This document shows positions 1 through 7,596 of a stretch of 64,000 nt of DNA, in pieces. A program made the translations under genes and the position numbers. The notes under the pieces were generated by a model. That model was given only the letters and a program-made list of their open reading frames with translations, was not told the DNA's origin and ran no database searches. Position 1 is the stretch's first letter; each line of letters opens with the position of its first letter. Where the stretch lies: contig NZ_BAAAEU010000006.1 in NCBI RefSeq assembly GCF_039523175.1, forward strand, positions 372,001 to 436,000, written 5' to 3'. The DNA comes from Dokdonella_A soli. GTDB lineage: Bacteria > Pseudomonadota > Gammaproteobacteria > Xanthomonadales > Rhodanobacteraceae.

Positions 1-505
1 GCACGTCGCCTTCGAGCGTCTGGCTGCGCGAATCCGCACTGACGGTGCGCGGCGCGCGCGAGATCACGCGCACGGGCAGACGTTCGCCCGGTCGGTCTTC
101 GCTGGCCAGCGCATCGGGCCCCGCGACCGACTCCACGCGTGCGCGGACCCCGATGTCAACCAGCGACCGGCCGACCGGCTGCTGCATCCGCCACACCTGA
201 CGCAGCTCGCGCGTGACCAGGAGCCGCACTGGCGGCAGGCTGATCGCTCCCGGCGACACCAGTTGTCCACCGGCGGCCAGCGTTCGACGCTGATCGGCGG
301 CGAGCGGCTGCACCGCCAGATCGGCAATGTCGTCGAGGCGGATCGGCATTACGGACACATTGCCCGCGACGACGGTCAACTGCGACGCACCGCCGCCAAA
401 CGCGACGGGTCCCGTCACCTGCGGGGCGGGTGCGGCGCCCGCCGGCAGCAGGCTGCCGAGCAGGCACAGGCCTGCCAGAAACGAGCTGACGCTGCGGGCG
501 CGCAT
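1..505 (-). CDS. Secreted hypothetical protein, C-terminus cut by window edge
   Basis: An open frame starts at ATG 505 and runs without a stop to base 1, so about 168 N-terminal residues are visible and the rest lies outside the window. It begins with MRARSVSS, a hydrophobic stretch (FLAGLCLLGSLL) and an Ala-rich cleavage region near residue 25, a typical Sec signal peptide. The mature part is rich in Val, Leu, Ala and Arg and has no cysteine, helix bundle or catalytic motif that I recognise. It starts 19 bases after the stop of the secreted protein at 525..1184 on the same strand, so the two are probably co-transcribed and may build one surface structure. I considered a pilus chaperone or a FlgA-like protein but neither fits the visible residues. 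Function unknown. Confidence 0.6.
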   Translation of the reverse strand, partial: MRARSVSSFLAGLCLLGSLLPAGAAPAPQVTGPVAFGGGASQLTVVAGNVSVMPIRLDDIADLAVQPLAADQRRTLAAGGQLVSPGAISLPPVRLLVTRELRQVWRMQQPVGRSLVDIGVRARVESVAGPDALASEDRPGERLPVRVISRAPRTVSADSRSQTLEGDV

Positions 506-524
506 GATCTTGGCGACCGCCAGA

Positions 525-1184
525 TCAGGTTGCCGTTACCGCGATCGTGTACTGCTGCGCGCCGGTGCCGGTGTAGGTGCCCGCAGTGGTCGCATTGGTC
601 AGATCGAGCGACATGATCACGCTGCCGGTGACCGGATTGGCGAGGCCCGGATCGGGGAACACCACGTTCGCGCTGGCGCCGCCGCTGAGGGTCGGTGCGG
701 TACCCGTGGCGATGCCGATGTTGTTGTTCACGAGGATCGAGGCCGCACCGTTCTTCAGCGTCGTGTTGGTGCCGACCGCCGCGGTCACGGTGGTGTTGGC
801 GCTGGCGCCGCCGAGCGCGCGCACCGCCCATACGTTCTGCAGGACCAGCGGCATGGCCGCAGGGGTAAGGCCCGTCATCGGCGTCGTCACCGCGGTGAAC
901 GGTGCGACGAACTGGCCGCCCGTCACGGTAGCGGCGACGGTGCTGGCGCCGCGATCGCAGTTCAACGTCTGCGCAACGGTGCCTGCCACGCAGCCGGCGA
1001 TGCCGGCGCCGAGAGTGGAAGCGTCGATCGTGACATTCAGCGTGGAGTAGTAATAGAGGATGGTGATGCCGTTGTTGATCGTGACATTCACCGCGACGTC
1101 GGCGGCAGACGACACGCGCGGTGTAGCGGCGGCGACGATGCCGCCCAGAGCCAGGGCCAGTGCCCCGGCGAGTTTGATGTTCAT
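525..1184 (-). CDS. Secreted Ala/Thr/Val-rich hypothetical protein
   Basis: The 219-residue product starts MNIKLAGALALALGG and has a clear signal peptide ending near residue 27 (RVSSA before ADVAVNV). The mature protein is rich in Ala, Thr, Val, Gly and Asn and poor in charge, with alternating small and beta-branched residues typical of an extracellular beta-sandwich such as a pilin-like or adhesin subunit. Two cysteines ten residues apart (CVAGTVAQTLNC) could form a disulfide. Longer in-frame extensions upstream lack a signal peptide at their N-terminus, so ATG 1184 is preferred. The next gene on this strand (505 down to the window edge) also encodes a secreted protein. A role as a surface fibre subunit is inferred from composition only; I do not recognise the family. 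Confidence 0.6.
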   Translation of the reverse strand: MNIKLAGALALALGGIVAAATPRVSSAADVAVNVTINNGITILYYYSTLNVTIDASTLGAGIAGCVAGTVAQTLNCDRGASTVAATVTGGQFVAPFTAVTTPMTGLTPAAMPLVLQNVWAVRALGGASANTTVTAAVGTNTTLKNGAASILVNNNIGIATGTAPTLSGGASANVVFPDPGLANPVTGSVIMSLDLTNATTAGTYTGTGAQQYTIAVTAT

Positions 1185-1555
1185 TGAGTGGATTTCCTCG
1201 ATAGGTAATGTCCGGGTGGACTGGTGACCCGCATCAGGCGAAATCGAAGCCGATGAGCATCGTCGACGAGCGCAGGTATGAACCCCTAGGCAAATGGCAT
1301 GCCAAGCATTTCGGCAGCTTTGCAAGGAGCAGCGCACAATAAATGGCGCGCCTTTGTTCTTATGTGACGCAGTTCGCTTTACTTGGCGCGCACAGATATG
1401 CCACAGGCGGGGGGAAGGCAGCAATCATTACCTTGTAAAAAATGAATGCCTGGCGCCGCGGGCGACCAACGCGATCGGAAACGGCTTCTGCGACCCGCGA
1501 TCAACCAGGCGGGGTTTTTAGCGGCATCGTCGCCCGCCCGGCATGTAAAGCACGC
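1185..1555. other. Intergenic region between divergent units, no gene seen
   Basis: About 370 bases separate the secreted-protein pair (minus strand) from the XRE operon (plus strand). It is more AT-rich than its surroundings around 1330-1450 (for example CAATAAATGG and TTACCTTGTAAAAAATGAATG), as expected of promoter DNA for the minus-strand genes. Short frames here have no recognisable content. I see no RNA gene or terminator with a T-run. Confidence 0.4.
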
Positions 1556-1606
1556 TTGACAAGCTGCGGCGCCGCGACCTAGAGTCGTGTCAAGGACGCT
1601 TGACAC
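1556..1606 (+). promoter_or_regulatory. Promoter with palindromic operator for XRE operon
   Basis: A sigma-70-like -35 (TTGACA, 1556-1561) and -10 (TAGAGT, 1580-1585) are 18 bases apart. The expected start site falls in a perfect palindrome at 1587-1606, GTGTCAAG-GACG-CTTGACAC. A repressor bound there would block initiation. The palindrome lies 15 bases before the first gene of the operon that encodes the XRE regulator, so autorepression by that regulator is the simplest reading. The -35 itself (CGCTTGACA) repeats half of the palindrome, giving a possible second half-site. Confidence 0.6.
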
Positions 1607-1621
1607 ATTCAAGGGGCTTGC

Positions 1622-2029
1622 ATGCCACGCTTCACCTCCCGGGACTATCGACGGCAGATGCTCGTGCTGACGACGATCTACGTCGCCGTCATGCTGCTGG
1701 TCTGGCCGCACGCGCGCAACGCGTCGAGTCTGCCCTGGAAGATCGTGCTGGCGCTCGCACCCGTGCTACCGGTCGTGCAGCTCATCTGGCTGATGGCGAA
1801 ACGGGCTGTCCACAGCGACGAACTGGAGCAGCGCGTGCATCTGGTCGCGTTGAGCACGGCCACGGGATTCATCTGCGTGCTCTGCCTGGTCGGCGGCTTC
1901 CTGTGCGCCGCGGGGGTGCTGACGGTCGGCGGCGATGTGCTGATCTGGGTATTTCCCGTCCTGTGCGTGTCCTACGGCGCCGCGCGCTGGCAGCTCGCGC
2001 GCCGCTATGGCGGCCTGGGCTGCGAATGA
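1622..2029 (+). CDS. Four-helix inner-membrane protein of XRE operon
   Basis: A 135-residue protein with four predicted membrane helices (about residues 14-28, 39-58, 75-98 and 102-118). Between helices 2 and 3 lies a charged loop containing DELEQR, which is matched by DELRQR in the third gene of the operon. The gene ends in an ATGA overlap with the XRE regulator, so they are translationally coupled. Small membrane proteins paired with short XRE regulators of this kind occur in Xanthomonadales, but I know of no assigned function. A sensor that controls the regulator, or a target of it, are both possible. Confidence 0.75.
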   Translation: MPRFTSRDYRRQMLVLTTIYVAVMLLVWPHARNASSLPWKIVLALAPVLPVVQLIWLMAKRAVHSDELEQRVHLVALSTATGFICVLCLVGGFLCAAGVLTVGGDVLIWVFPVLCVSYGAARWQLARRYGGLGCE

Positions 2030-2220
2030 ACAACCACGTGCGCGAGCTGCGCGAGACGAAGGGCTGGTCGCAGGGCCAGCTGGCCGAGCAGCTCGACGTG
2101 TCGCGACAGACCGTCAACGCGATCGAGACCGGCAAGTACGACCCGAGCCTGCCGCTCGCGTTCCGCATTGCGCGGCTGTTCCACAAGTCGATCGAGGCGA
2201 TCTTCGATCCGGATGCATGA
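2026..2220 (+). CDS. XRE-family transcriptional regulator (minimal HTH)
   Basis: The 64-residue protein is almost entirely one Cro/C1-type helix-turn-helix: VRELRETKGWSQGQLAEQL for helices 1-2, then DVSRQTVNAIETGKYDPS for the recognition helix and following turn. The C-terminus (FHKSIEAIFDPD) matches the compact YozG-like subgroup of repressors that have no ligand domain. The start ATG 2026 overlaps the stop of the upstream membrane gene. It probably binds the palindrome at 1587-1606 in front of the operon as a dimer. Residues of the HTH are intact. Confidence 0.88.
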   Translation: MNNHVRELRETKGWSQGQLAEQLDVSRQTVNAIETGKYDPSLPLAFRIARLFHKSIEAIFDPDA

Positions 2221-2232
2221 GGAGACAGAACC

Positions 2233-2649
2233 ATGAGCAGGCAAATGTCGCGCTATGTGGCCGCCGTCGGCTGGCCGGCGGCGGCCTATGTTCTCAGCAC
2301 CATCGTGGCGGCGCTGCTGACCAAGCACATGCAACCGGGCTGGCCGCGCATGCTGGCCGCGGCGCTGCCGCTGCCGGCGATCATGTGGCTGGCCCACGCG
2401 GAACTGATGCGCCTGCGCCGCTGCGACGAGCTGCGCCAGCGCATCGAGCTGGAGGCGATGACGATCGCGTTCGCGCTGTCGTTCTGCCTGATCCTGATGC
2501 TCGCCCTGCTCGATCTGTTCGGCGCGATCCACGTCACGATCTTCGCAGCAGCCATGCTGATGACGCTGTGCCTGCTCGGCGCTCATTGGTGGGTGCGCGC
2601 CCGCTACCGCTACGGCTGCCCGCCGCGCGACGGGGAAAATGCACCATGA
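2233..2649 (+). CDS. Four-helix inner-membrane protein, paralogue of 1622..2029
   Basis: A 138-residue protein with about four membrane helices (residues 10-27, 38-54, 76-96 and 100-118) and the loop motif DELRQRIELEA, which corresponds to DELEQRVHLVA in the first gene. Similar length, helix spacing and the shared loop suggest that the two are distant paralogues that could form a heteromeric membrane complex. It lies 12 bases after the XRE gene, with GAGGAGA 3-4 bases further upstream serving as ribosome binding site. Function unknown. Confidence 0.75.
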   Translation: MSRQMSRYVAAVGWPAAAYVLSTIVAALLTKHMQPGWPRMLAAALPLPAIMWLAHAELMRLRRCDELRQRIELEAMTIAFALSFCLILMLALLDLFGAIHVTIFAAAMLMTLCLLGAHWWVRARYRYGCPPRDGENAP

Positions 2650-2698
2650 CACGTGACGTCATCCGCGCTGCACGCGTTTCGGACAAGACGAGGGCTCC

Positions 2699-4243
2699 AT
2701 GAAGAAATCGATTCGCGTCGCGCTGACCCTGCTGGTTGCATTGGTCGCGGCAGGTGTGGTCGCCCATCGGCATTGGCATGGAAAAGCGGCCGGATCGGCG
2801 CAGGCGAGCAGCTTCCACGGCCGCTTCATCGTTCCGCCTGGCGCTACCGCATTCGCCTTTGGCCGTCTGCATTTCACGGCGTGTGAGCTGCCGCAGACGC
2901 ATTCGGCGGCGACCACCACGGCATTCTGCGCGCCGTTCGAAGTGCCCGAGAATTGGGATGCACCGGAAGGTCGCAAGATCGGCCTGCGTCTCGCGCTGAT
3001 TGCGAGCGCCGAGGCGGCCGACGACGACTTCCTCGCGCTGCTCGCCGGCGGTCCGGGCCAGTCGGCGATCGACAGCTGGCCGCAGGTCGCCGCCGCGTTC
3101 GCGCAGCTGCGCAAGCATCGCCATGTGCTGCTGCTCGACCAGCGCGGCACCGGCGGCTCGAATGCGCTGACCTGCAAACACGACGAGGCCGAGGACCAAG
3201 GCTTCGATCTCGGCCGGATCCGCGCGCAGACCCAGGCCTGCCTCGCCGCGGTCAGCGCGCACGCCGATCCACGCGACTACACGACCAGCATGGCGCTGCG
3301 CGATCTCGAAGCCGTGCGCCAGGCGCTCGGCGCGCCGCAGTTCGATCTGGTCGGCGTTTCCTACGGCACGCGTGTCGCCCAGCAGTACCTGCACCGCTAT
3401 CCGGACGCGGTGCGCAGCGTGGTGCTCGACAGCGCGGTGCCGAACGAGCACGCGATCGGCTCCGAGTTCGCACGCAATCTCGACGACGCGCTGAAGGCAC
3501 ACGCCGCAGCCTGCACGGCAACGCCCGCGTGCAAGCAGGCGTTCGGCGATCCGTGGGCGAAGCTGCGCGAGCTGCGCGACGAGCTGCGCGCGAAGCCCGC
3601 CGAGGTCGCGTACCGCGATCCGCGCGACAACACGCGCACATCGATGCGGCTTGACGCGTACTCCTTGGCCACGCTCGCGCGCCTGTACGCCTACCTGCCC
3701 GAGACCAGCGCGCTGTTGCCGCTGGCGGTCGCGCAAGCGCTGAAGGGTGACTACGCACCGCTGGTCGCACAGGTGCAGATGCTCGGCGGCGAGCTCGAAG
3801 GCCTGAGCGACAACGCGATGCAGCTCTCGGTGATCTGCAGCGAGGATGCCGACCTGATCACGCCGCAGGCGGGTGACGCCGATTCCCTGCTTGGCGCCGA
3901 ACTCGCCGAGGCGTTCAAGGCGCAGTGCACGATCTGGCCGCACGGCGCGCGCCCGGACGATTTCCACGCACCGGTCGCCAGCGACAAGCCGGTGCTGATC
4001 CTGTCCGGCGAACTCGATCCGGTCACACCGCCGCGCTACGGCGAGCAGATCGTGAAGACGCTGCCGAACGGCCGACTGCTGGTCGCCAAAGGCCAGGGCC
4101 ACAGCGTGATGGGACGCGGCTGCTTTCCGAAGCTGGTCGCGCGTTTCGTCGACGCGCTCGATCCGCACGGCCTCGACGCCGGCTGCATCGCCGACTTCGG
4201 GCCGACACCGGCGTTCATCGACTACAACGGAGCCGCGCCATGA
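2699..4243 (+). CDS. Alpha/beta hydrolase, S33 tripeptidyl aminopeptidase-like
   Basis: The 514-residue protein has an N-terminal hydrophobic segment (residues 5-22) that is a signal peptide or anchor, so it acts in the periplasm or at the membrane. The hydrolase fold shows the oxyanion loop GGPGQ near residue 117, DQRGTGGS near 147, the nucleophile elbow GVSYGT with Ser about 221, the acidic residue in SGELDPVTPP near 440 and the catalytic His in GQGHSVMG near 470. Order and wording match the S33 family of tripeptidyl/prolyl aminopeptidases with a TAP-like C-terminal part. It probably removes residues from small peptides. Its stop codon lies in a 15-bp sequence repeated directly before the next gene, which suggests that the two genes once overlapped. 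Confidence 0.85.
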   Translation: MKKSIRVALTLLVALVAAGVVAHRHWHGKAAGSAQASSFHGRFIVPPGATAFAFGRLHFTACELPQTHSAATTTAFCAPFEVPENWDAPEGRKIGLRLALIASAEAADDDFLALLAGGPGQSAIDSWPQVAAAFAQLRKHRHVLLLDQRGTGGSNALTCKHDEAEDQGFDLGRIRAQTQACLAAVSAHADPRDYTTSMALRDLEAVRQALGAPQFDLVGVSYGTRVAQQYLHRYPDAVRSVVLDSAVPNEHAIGSEFARNLDDALKAHAAACTATPACKQAFGDPWAKLRELRDELRAKPAEVAYRDPRDNTRTSMRLDAYSLATLARLYAYLPETSALLPLAVAQALKGDYAPLVAQVQMLGGELEGLSDNAMQLSVICSEDADLITPQAGDADSLLGAELAEAFKAQCTIWPHGARPDDFHAPVASDKPVLILSGELDPVTPPRYGEQIVKTLPNGRLLVAKGQGHSVMGRGCFPKLVARFVDALDPHGLDAGCIADFGPTPAFIDYNGAAP

Positions 4244-4419
4244 AACAGGCGAAAGCCAATCCCTCTACCCGCTCGCGCGGCTCCGCACGCCAGGGAGGGC
4301 GCGACGCGTGGCCGGCACGGCCGCGGCGGAGCCGAGTCCGGGCATGTACCGGACTCGGCGAGACGAAGGCGGTCCTGGGCGGACCGGCTTCGTCCATCGG
4401 AACGGGAGCCGCGCCATGA
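4229..4419. repeat. Insertion-like segment bounded by a 15-bp direct repeat, with hairpin
   Basis: GGAGCCGCGCCATGA occurs at 4229-4243, where it holds the stop of the S33 hydrolase, and again at 4405-4419, where it holds the start of the ABC ATPase. The 161 bases between them contain a perfect 11-bp stem (GCCGAGTCCGG at 4331-4341 and its complement at 4349-4359). The simplest reading is an insertion that duplicated the original stop/start overlap. A related hairpin lies at 63911-63930. The segment can be read as a continuous frame, but it is Arg/Ala-rich and has no recognisable content. Confidence 0.6.
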
Positions 4420-5150
4420 TCGAGGTGAAGGACCTGCACAAGGCATTCGGTGCGGTGAAGGCGGTCGATGGCGTCTCGTTCGTCGCGCGCGACGGCGAGA
4501 TCACCGGCCTGCTCGGCCCCAACGGCGCCGGCAAGACGACCACGCTGCGCATGCTCTACACGCTGATGAAACCCGACGCGGGCCAGGTGCTCGTCGACGG
4601 CATCGATGCCGCGGCCGATGCGACCGCAGTGCGCCGCCGGCTCGGCGTGCTGCCGGATGCGCGTGGCCTGTACAAGCGCCTGAGTGCGCGCGAGAACATC
4701 GACTACTTCGCGCGCCTGCAGGGCCTCGATGCGGCGACGCGACGCAGTCGCATCGATGCGCTGGTCACCGCGCTCGACATGAGCGACATCGCCGATCGCC
4801 ACACTGAAGGCTTCTCGCAGGGCCAACGTGTGAAGACCGCGATCGCTCGCGCACTGGTGCACGACCCGGGAAACGTGATCCTCGACGAACCGACCAACGG
4901 CCTCGACGTGATGGCGACGCGTGCGATGCGCACGTTCATGCGCAAGCTGAAGGACGAAGGCCGCTGCGTGCTGTTCTCCAGCCACATCATGCAGGAGGTC
5001 GGCGCGCTGTGCGACCGCATCGTGGTGATCGCGCGCGGGCGCGTGGTCGCCGACGAATCGCCGGATGCGCTGCGCGCACAGACCGGTGCGGCCAGCCTCG
5101 AGGATGCGTTCGTGAAGATCATCGGCTCCGAAGAAGGACTCGCGGCATGA
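4416..5150 (+). CDS. ABC transporter ATP-binding protein, NatA-like
   Basis: A 244-residue ATPase: Walker A GPNGAGKTT near residue 35, a Q-loop/structural region with YKRLSARENIDYFARL, a signature region GFSQGQRVKTAIARAL, Walker B VILDEPTNGLD and the H-loop SSHIM. The signature reads FSQGQ in place of LSGGQ, as in NatA-type sodium/ABC-2 exporters. The ATG at 4416 is chosen because the nucleotide-binding domain begins at once (IEVKDLHKAFG); an upstream in-frame start would add 36 unrelated residues encoded by the inserted segment. It works with the permease at 5313..6488, and the pair would export an unknown substrate across the inner membrane. Confidence 0.9.
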   Translation: MIEVKDLHKAFGAVKAVDGVSFVARDGEITGLLGPNGAGKTTTLRMLYTLMKPDAGQVLVDGIDAAADATAVRRRLGVLPDARGLYKRLSARENIDYFARLQGLDAATRRSRIDALVTALDMSDIADRHTEGFSQGQRVKTAIARALVHDPGNVILDEPTNGLDVMATRAMRTFMRKLKDEGRCVLFSSHIMQEVGALCDRIVVIARGRVVADESPDALRAQTGAASLEDAFVKIIGSEEGLAA

Positions 5151-5312
5151 CTCGCTTTTTCTCCCTCTCCCCCATGGGGAGAGGGTCGGGGTGAGGGGGA
5201 GTGTCGGCAGTCGTCACCGAGGTTGCTGCCATTCGCGAACCCGGCCCCCTGACCCCAACCCTCTCCCCGGGGGGGAGAGGGAGTAAAGAAAGTCACCATC
5301 GGATTCAACGCC
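5151..5312. repeat. Pair of CCCTCTCC palindromic repeats
   Basis: Two related palindromes, about 23 bases each, lie at 5163-5185 (CCCTCTCC..GGAGAGGG) and 5259-5281, flanked by inverted GGGTCGGGGTGAGGGGG and CCCCCTGACCCCAACCC. Together they form a large inverted repeat between the ATPase and permease genes of one operon. Similar elements occur at 10975-11030, 55765-55785 and 57278-57301. They look like REP-type intergenic elements, which could form stable mRNA hairpins here. Confidence 0.75.
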
Positions 5313-6488
5313 ATGAAATCGTCCCTCACCGTGTTCTGGAAAGAAGTCCGCGAGAACCTGCGCGACCGCCGCACCGTGATCAACACGCTGCTGACTGGCC
5401 CGCTGTTCGCTCCGTTGGTGTTCGTGCTGATCATCAATACCGCAGTCACGCGCGAGCTCGACAAGGCCGAGAAGCCGCTGCCGTTGCCGGTCGTCGGCAC
5501 CGCGAACGCGCCGAACCTGGTCGATGCGCTGAAGCGCAGTGGCGTCGAGATCAAGGACGCGCCGGCCGATCCCGAACGCGCGGTGCGCGAAGGCGACGTC
5601 GATCTGGTGCTGCGAATTCCGAACAGCTATGCGGACGCGTGGCGCAAGGGCGAGCCAGCGCAGGTCGAGCTGGTCTACGACCAGTCGCAACGCGATGCGC
5701 AGGGTTCGGTCGCGCGCCTGCAGGGCCTGCTCGACAGCTACGGCCAGCGCACCGGCGCACTGCGCCTGGTCGCGCGCGGATTGTCGCCGAACGTGATCCG
5801 GCCGCTCGTGGTCGCCGCGCGCGACCAGTCCACCGCGCAGGCGCGCAGCGGCACGCTGTTCGGCATGCTGCCGTACTTCTTCATTCTCGGCGCATTCGTC
5901 GGCGGCATGGCGCTCGCGATCGACACCACCGCGGGCGAGCGCGAGCGGCAGTCGCTGGAGCCGCTGCTGGTCAACCCGGTCAGCCGTGGCAGGATCCTGA
6001 TCGGCAAGCTCGGCGCGACCTCCGCGTTCGCGGTCACCACATTGCTGCTCAGCATCGTCGCGTTCTCGATCGCCGGCCAGTTCCTGCCGGTCGAGAAACT
6101 CGGCATGCGCCTCGAGATCGGCCCGCGCTTCGCGCTGCTGACCTTGTTCGTGATGCTGCCGCTGGTGTTCCTGCTCGCCACCCTGCAGACGCTCGCGGCC
6201 GCGTTCGCGAAGAGCTTCCGCGAGGCGCAAACGTATCTGTCCCTGTTGATGTTCGTGCCGGTGATCCCGACCCTGCTGCTGTCGGTGTTCCCGCTGAAGA
6301 CGCAGACCTGGATGTATGCGGTGCCGCTGATGGGCCAGCAGGTCGCGATCACCCGGCTGCTGCGCGGCGATGCGGTCACGGCGGCGCAGTTCGGTCTGTG
6401 TTTTGCGTGCACGGCCGTCGCGGCGTTGCTGGTCTATCTGATCACTGCCCAGGTGTATCGCAGCGAGCGGCTGGCGATTTCCGGTTGA
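5313..6488 (+). CDS. ABC-2 type permease, NatB-like
   Basis: The 391-residue protein has the ABC-2 layout: a short cytoplasmic start (KSSLTVFWKEVRENLRDRRT), one membrane helix near residues 25-45, a large extracytoplasmic domain of about 130 residues, then five or more helices from about residue 180 (MLPYFFILGAFVGGMALAI and onward) to the C-terminus. ERERQSLEPLLVNPVSR between helices is characteristic of NatB and YhaP-type permeases. It pairs with the ATPase encoded 162 bases upstream. The gap is filled by repeats, not by a gene. Substrate unknown; sodium efflux is known for NatAB but cannot be read from the sequence. Confidence 0.87.
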   Translation: MKSSLTVFWKEVRENLRDRRTVINTLLTGPLFAPLVFVLIINTAVTRELDKAEKPLPLPVVGTANAPNLVDALKRSGVEIKDAPADPERAVREGDVDLVLRIPNSYADAWRKGEPAQVELVYDQSQRDAQGSVARLQGLLDSYGQRTGALRLVARGLSPNVIRPLVVAARDQSTAQARSGTLFGMLPYFFILGAFVGGMALAIDTTAGERERQSLEPLLVNPVSRGRILIGKLGATSAFAVTTLLLSIVAFSIAGQFLPVEKLGMRLEIGPRFALLTLFVMLPLVFLLATLQTLAAAFAKSFREAQTYLSLLMFVPVIPTLLLSVFPLKTQTWMYAVPLMGQQVAITRLLRGDAVTAAQFGLCFACTAVAALLVYLITAQVYRSERLAISG

Positions 6489-6804
6489 CGAGCGCCATTC
6501 GCCCATCGCATCAGTGGTCGCACTCGATTCTCTGCACGCTCCCATCCGTTCGTGCTGAGGTATCGACTACGCGCGCAGGAGCGCGCGCGAACAGCGACAA
6601 AACGGCAGGGCTGCCGTTTTGCACAGCGGAGCTGCCCGGAGGGCGAAGCGCAGGGATGCGCTGAGTGCACATGGCCCGAAGGGCGAGCGCCAGGACGGCG
6701 CGAGTCACCATGAACGGACGCGATGCGCTCCGAGTTCGCCCTTCGATACGCCGTAGGCGTACCCCGTCCTGAGCTTGTCGAAGGATCAGGATGAACGGCT
6801 CCTT
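6489..6804. repeat. Intergenic region filled by short dispersed repeats
   Basis: No gene is seen. The region holds several units of a repeat family also found at 9597-9768, 22660-22765, 23460-23560, 59545-59640 and 63140-63175: CCGTTCGTGCTGAGGTATCG (6547 on), an ACGGCAG..CTGCCGT hairpin near 6601-6618, GCCCGAAGGGCGAGCG, and TTCGCCCTTCGATACG...CCTGAGCTTGTCGAAGGATCAGG near 6737-6790. It lies between convergent genes and may act in transcription termination. Confidence 0.65.
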
Positions 6805-7596
6805 CTACGGCGTGGCGTCCAGCGACGTCACCCACTGATCCTCGACCCACTGCCGAAAGAATCCGGCCGCGCGCAGCGCGACCGCATCGATCGCGAGAAA
6901 CTCGCAGAGCACCTCACAAACCTCGGCGAACGAAGCGCCGCGCGCGATCGCATCGAGTGCAGCGGCTTCGTCGCCGTCGAGACGGCGGTAGCGCACGGTC
7001 GCGTCCTTGCGCCAGATGATCCACGGCTGTGCCGGTGCCCATGCCACCAGCGTCGGCAGCGCTTCGTCGTGGTCGAGCGCGCGGCGGATCGGCGGCGCGT
7101 TCCAGGCCAGCGTCAGACGCTGCAGCGATGCGTGCAGATGCAGTTGCATCGTCGGCCACGCCTGTGGTGCGATCGCGGCAACCTCCGTCGCATCGACCAC
7201 GTCCTGCGCCGCCGCGTCGAATGCGAGGCCGATCGCCCATTCGAACGCGGCCATCGCGGCGAGCGCTGGTTGCTGCGCCCACGGTGATGTGGTCCTTGCG
7301 AATTCGGCGAACTGGTCGCCGTACCAGCGCACGTTCGCATGCGAGGACGGCGTCACCTCGATGTAGTCGCGGCCGAGGCGCTCGAAGGTTTCGGCGCCGG
7401 CGAGCGCACGCAGCCCCGGAAAGTCGTTGCCGAGCACTTCGAGCAGGCGCGCGCGATACGCATGCACGTAGACGTCGAGCCGTTCGGCCGCGTCGGCGAC
7501 CGGTGTGGCGACGACAGCGTCCAGTGCGGCCGGCGGGCTGACGCCGCGCAGCACGCTTGCCTGCAGCTCGCGCTGCAGTTCGGCGAGCGCGCTCAC
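6805..7596 (-). CDS. HvfC/BufC-family partner protein of a bufferin maturase
   Basis: A 263-residue protein whose N-terminal half (LQRELQASVL, then RLDVYVHAYRARLLEVLGNDFPGLRALAG and FERLGRDYIEVTPSSHANVRWYG) matches the DUF2063 / HvfC-BufC family. In studied RiPP clusters this protein binds the precursor leader and presents the peptide to the DUF692 enzyme. The GTG start overlaps the stop of that enzyme's gene by four bases (GTGA), so they are translationally coupled. The C-terminal half is more variable in the family. It acts in the cytoplasm. Confident family call; the partner function is known from homologous clusters. Confidence 0.85.
   Translation of the reverse strand: MSALAELQRELQASVLRGVSPPAALDAVVATPVADAAERLDVYVHAYRARLLEVLGNDFPGLRALAGAETFERLGRDYIEVTPSSHANVRWYGDQFAEFARTTSPWAQQPALAAMAAFEWAIGLAFDAAAQDVVDATEVAAIAPQAWPTMQLHLHASLQRLTLAWNAPPIRRALDHDEALPTLVAWAPAQPWIIWRKDATVRYRRLDGDEAAALDAIARGASFAEVCEVLCEFLAIDAVALRAAGFFRQWVEDQWVTSLDATP

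Noticed and set aside
4244..4415. A 59-residue gene starting at ATG 4240
   Set aside because: The frame is Arg/Ala/Gly-rich and lies wholly in the insertion-like segment.
5201..6664. 487-residue frame on the plus strand over the permease gene
   Set aside because: Its composition is Arg/Ala/Gly-rich with no motif, while the overlapping permease has clear membrane helices.
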